From the NCBI GenBank assembly GCA_031549185.1, contig JAVBQG010000071.1, positions 1 through 14,149 of the forward strand: DNA of 14,149 nt, read 5' to 3'. The translations under genes were made by a program, and so were the position numbers. Positions within the stretch are counted from its first letter, which is position 1; each line of letters opens with the position of its first letter. The notes below the pieces were generated by a model. That model was given only the letters and a program-made list of their open reading frames with translations, was not told where the DNA came from and searched no databases. This document shows positions 13,408 through 14,149 of this stretch, piece after piece. The stretch is from JAVBQG01 sp031549185. Lineage in GTDB: Bacteria > Synergistota > Synergistia > Synergistales > Synergistaceae.

Positions 13408-14149
13408 TTACACCTGCAACGGAACGACTTCCTCTCTGAACTCCCGGTCCACTTCATCCCGGAACGCCGCGTCGGTCAACAGGTCGTACGCCGTCATCGC
13501 CATCCCCTTGGCCGCCAGCAGCACCGCCTCGTCGGCGCGCGCCGAGATGGCGGCGTCGCGGAAGGCCTCGGTGTGCGTGATCTCGCCCGTGTAGAGGATC
13601 TGGATGTACTCGTGGATCGTGGGCACCTTGTACGAGACGTTGCCGACGTCCGACGACCCCTTGCGCTCGTCGGGGGCGGGGAGGGTCATCTCCTCGCCCA
13701 GGCGCTTCATGTTCTCGGCGAACTTTCTGCCCATCGTCCTGTTGGGAACGACCTCCGCGTCGATCTCGGAGACCCGCGTCTCGACCGTCGCGCCGACGGA
13801 CGCCGCCGCCGTGCCCGCCACCCGCAGCAGGTCGTCGATCATGGAGAGCAGCTGTTTTTTGTGTTTTGCCCGCAGGAGGAAGGTCCCTTTGGCGTAGGGT
13901 GTGATGACGTTGGTGGCCTTGCCGCCCTCCTCGATGATGCCGTTGGCCCGGGGCACCCACCAGGTGTTCCAGGTCTGGCGCAGCATGTCGACCTGGTTGA
14001 AGAGCAGGATCAGGGCGGAGAGCGCGTTGATCCCCTCGCTGGGCAGGGAGGAGTGCGCCGCCTTGCCGAAATACTCGACCTCGATGTCCGCGCAGGCGAC
14101 GCTCCCGCGGCTGACGATGTTGCGGTTGGCGGGGTGGACCTCCAGCGCG
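13408..14149 (-). CDS. M20-family metal-dependent amidohydrolase/peptidase, C-terminal part (5' end outside window)
   Basis: About 246 residues are visible; the frame is open to the right edge and ends with TAA at 13410-13408. The part nearest the edge is the dimerisation (lid) domain: SRGSVACADIEVEYFGKAAH, then SSLPSEGINALSALILLFNQ. The catalytic domain resumes with a VIEEGGKATNVIT segment and ends with SSDVGNVSYKVPTIHEYIQI, where the His is likely the last metal ligand. This pattern resembles AbgB (aminobenzoyl-glutamate hydrolase subunit) and PM20D2-like dipeptidases more than DapL or ArgE. The active-site residues of the N-terminal half are not in view. The gene is upstream of and parallel to the peptide transporter, so it may cleave the imported dipeptide or N-acyl amino acid (inference). 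Confidence 0.88.
   Translation of the reverse strand, partial: ALEVHPANRNIVSRGSVACADIEVEYFGKAAHSSLPSEGINALSALILLFNQVDMLRQTWNTWWVPRANGIIEEGGKATNVITPYAKGTFLLRAKHKKQLLSMIDDLLRVAGTAAASVGATVETRVSEIDAEVVPNRTMGRKFAENMKRLGEEMTLPAPDERKGSSDVGNVSYKVPTIHEYIQILYTGEITHTEAFRDAAISARADEAVLLAAKGMAMTAYDLLTDAAFRDEVDREFREEVVPLQV

Noticed and set aside
13221..13457. N-terminal extension of the DppB-type permease through the palindrome
   Set aside because: The extension translates the C-rich repeat into Pro/Gly/Arg strings; family similarity starts exactly at MWRYIFKR (13220).

Overview
The window looks like a piece of chromosome from a GC-rich, amino-acid- and peptide-fermenting anaerobe, most likely a member of Synergistota. 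This is an inference from gene content and codon style; no marker gene is present, and a GC-rich Clostridia-like host cannot be excluded. No phage, transposase, CRISPR or rRNA/tRNA gene is visible.

Left part (1-2933, plus strand): the C-terminal part of an NhaC-type antiporter, then 4 bases later a saccharopine dehydrogenase (Lys9-like), closed by an intrinsic terminator. A GntR/FCD regulator with its own promoter follows; a small palindrome sits over its predicted transcription start. A DMT/EamA drug-metabolite exporter (2969-3883) runs convergent to it on the minus strand.

Middle (4030-6897, plus strand): a strong sigma-70-type promoter, a T-box leader with a probable lysine (AAG) specifier and a classical terminator, then dapA-dapB-dapH, the acetyl branch of diaminopimelate/lysine synthesis. 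Uncharged tRNA-Lys should turn this operon on. The dapB-dapH junction is odd: dapB runs about 47 codons past its normal C-terminus and overlaps dapH in another frame, right after an A8 run. A bidirectional terminator separates this operon from the convergent genes to its right.

Right part (6905-14149, all minus strand): reading in the direction of transcription, a partial M20 amidohydrolase, a GC-rich inverted repeat, then a complete peptide/nickel-type ABC importer (two permeases, two ATPases, one solute-binding protein), and an IclR regulator. The set suggests uptake of small peptides or amidated amino acids followed by hydrolysis, controlled by the IclR protein. The second ATPase has LDGGR in place of the LSGGQ signature.

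Taken together, lysine recurs in the left half (saccharopine dehydrogenase, lysine T-box, DAP genes, a possible exporter), so this may be a lysine/amino-acid handling neighbourhood. I see no clear evidence of a wholly new biological system; the best leads are the T-box on the dap operon, the dapB/dapH overlap, and the palindromic repeat inside the peptide operon.
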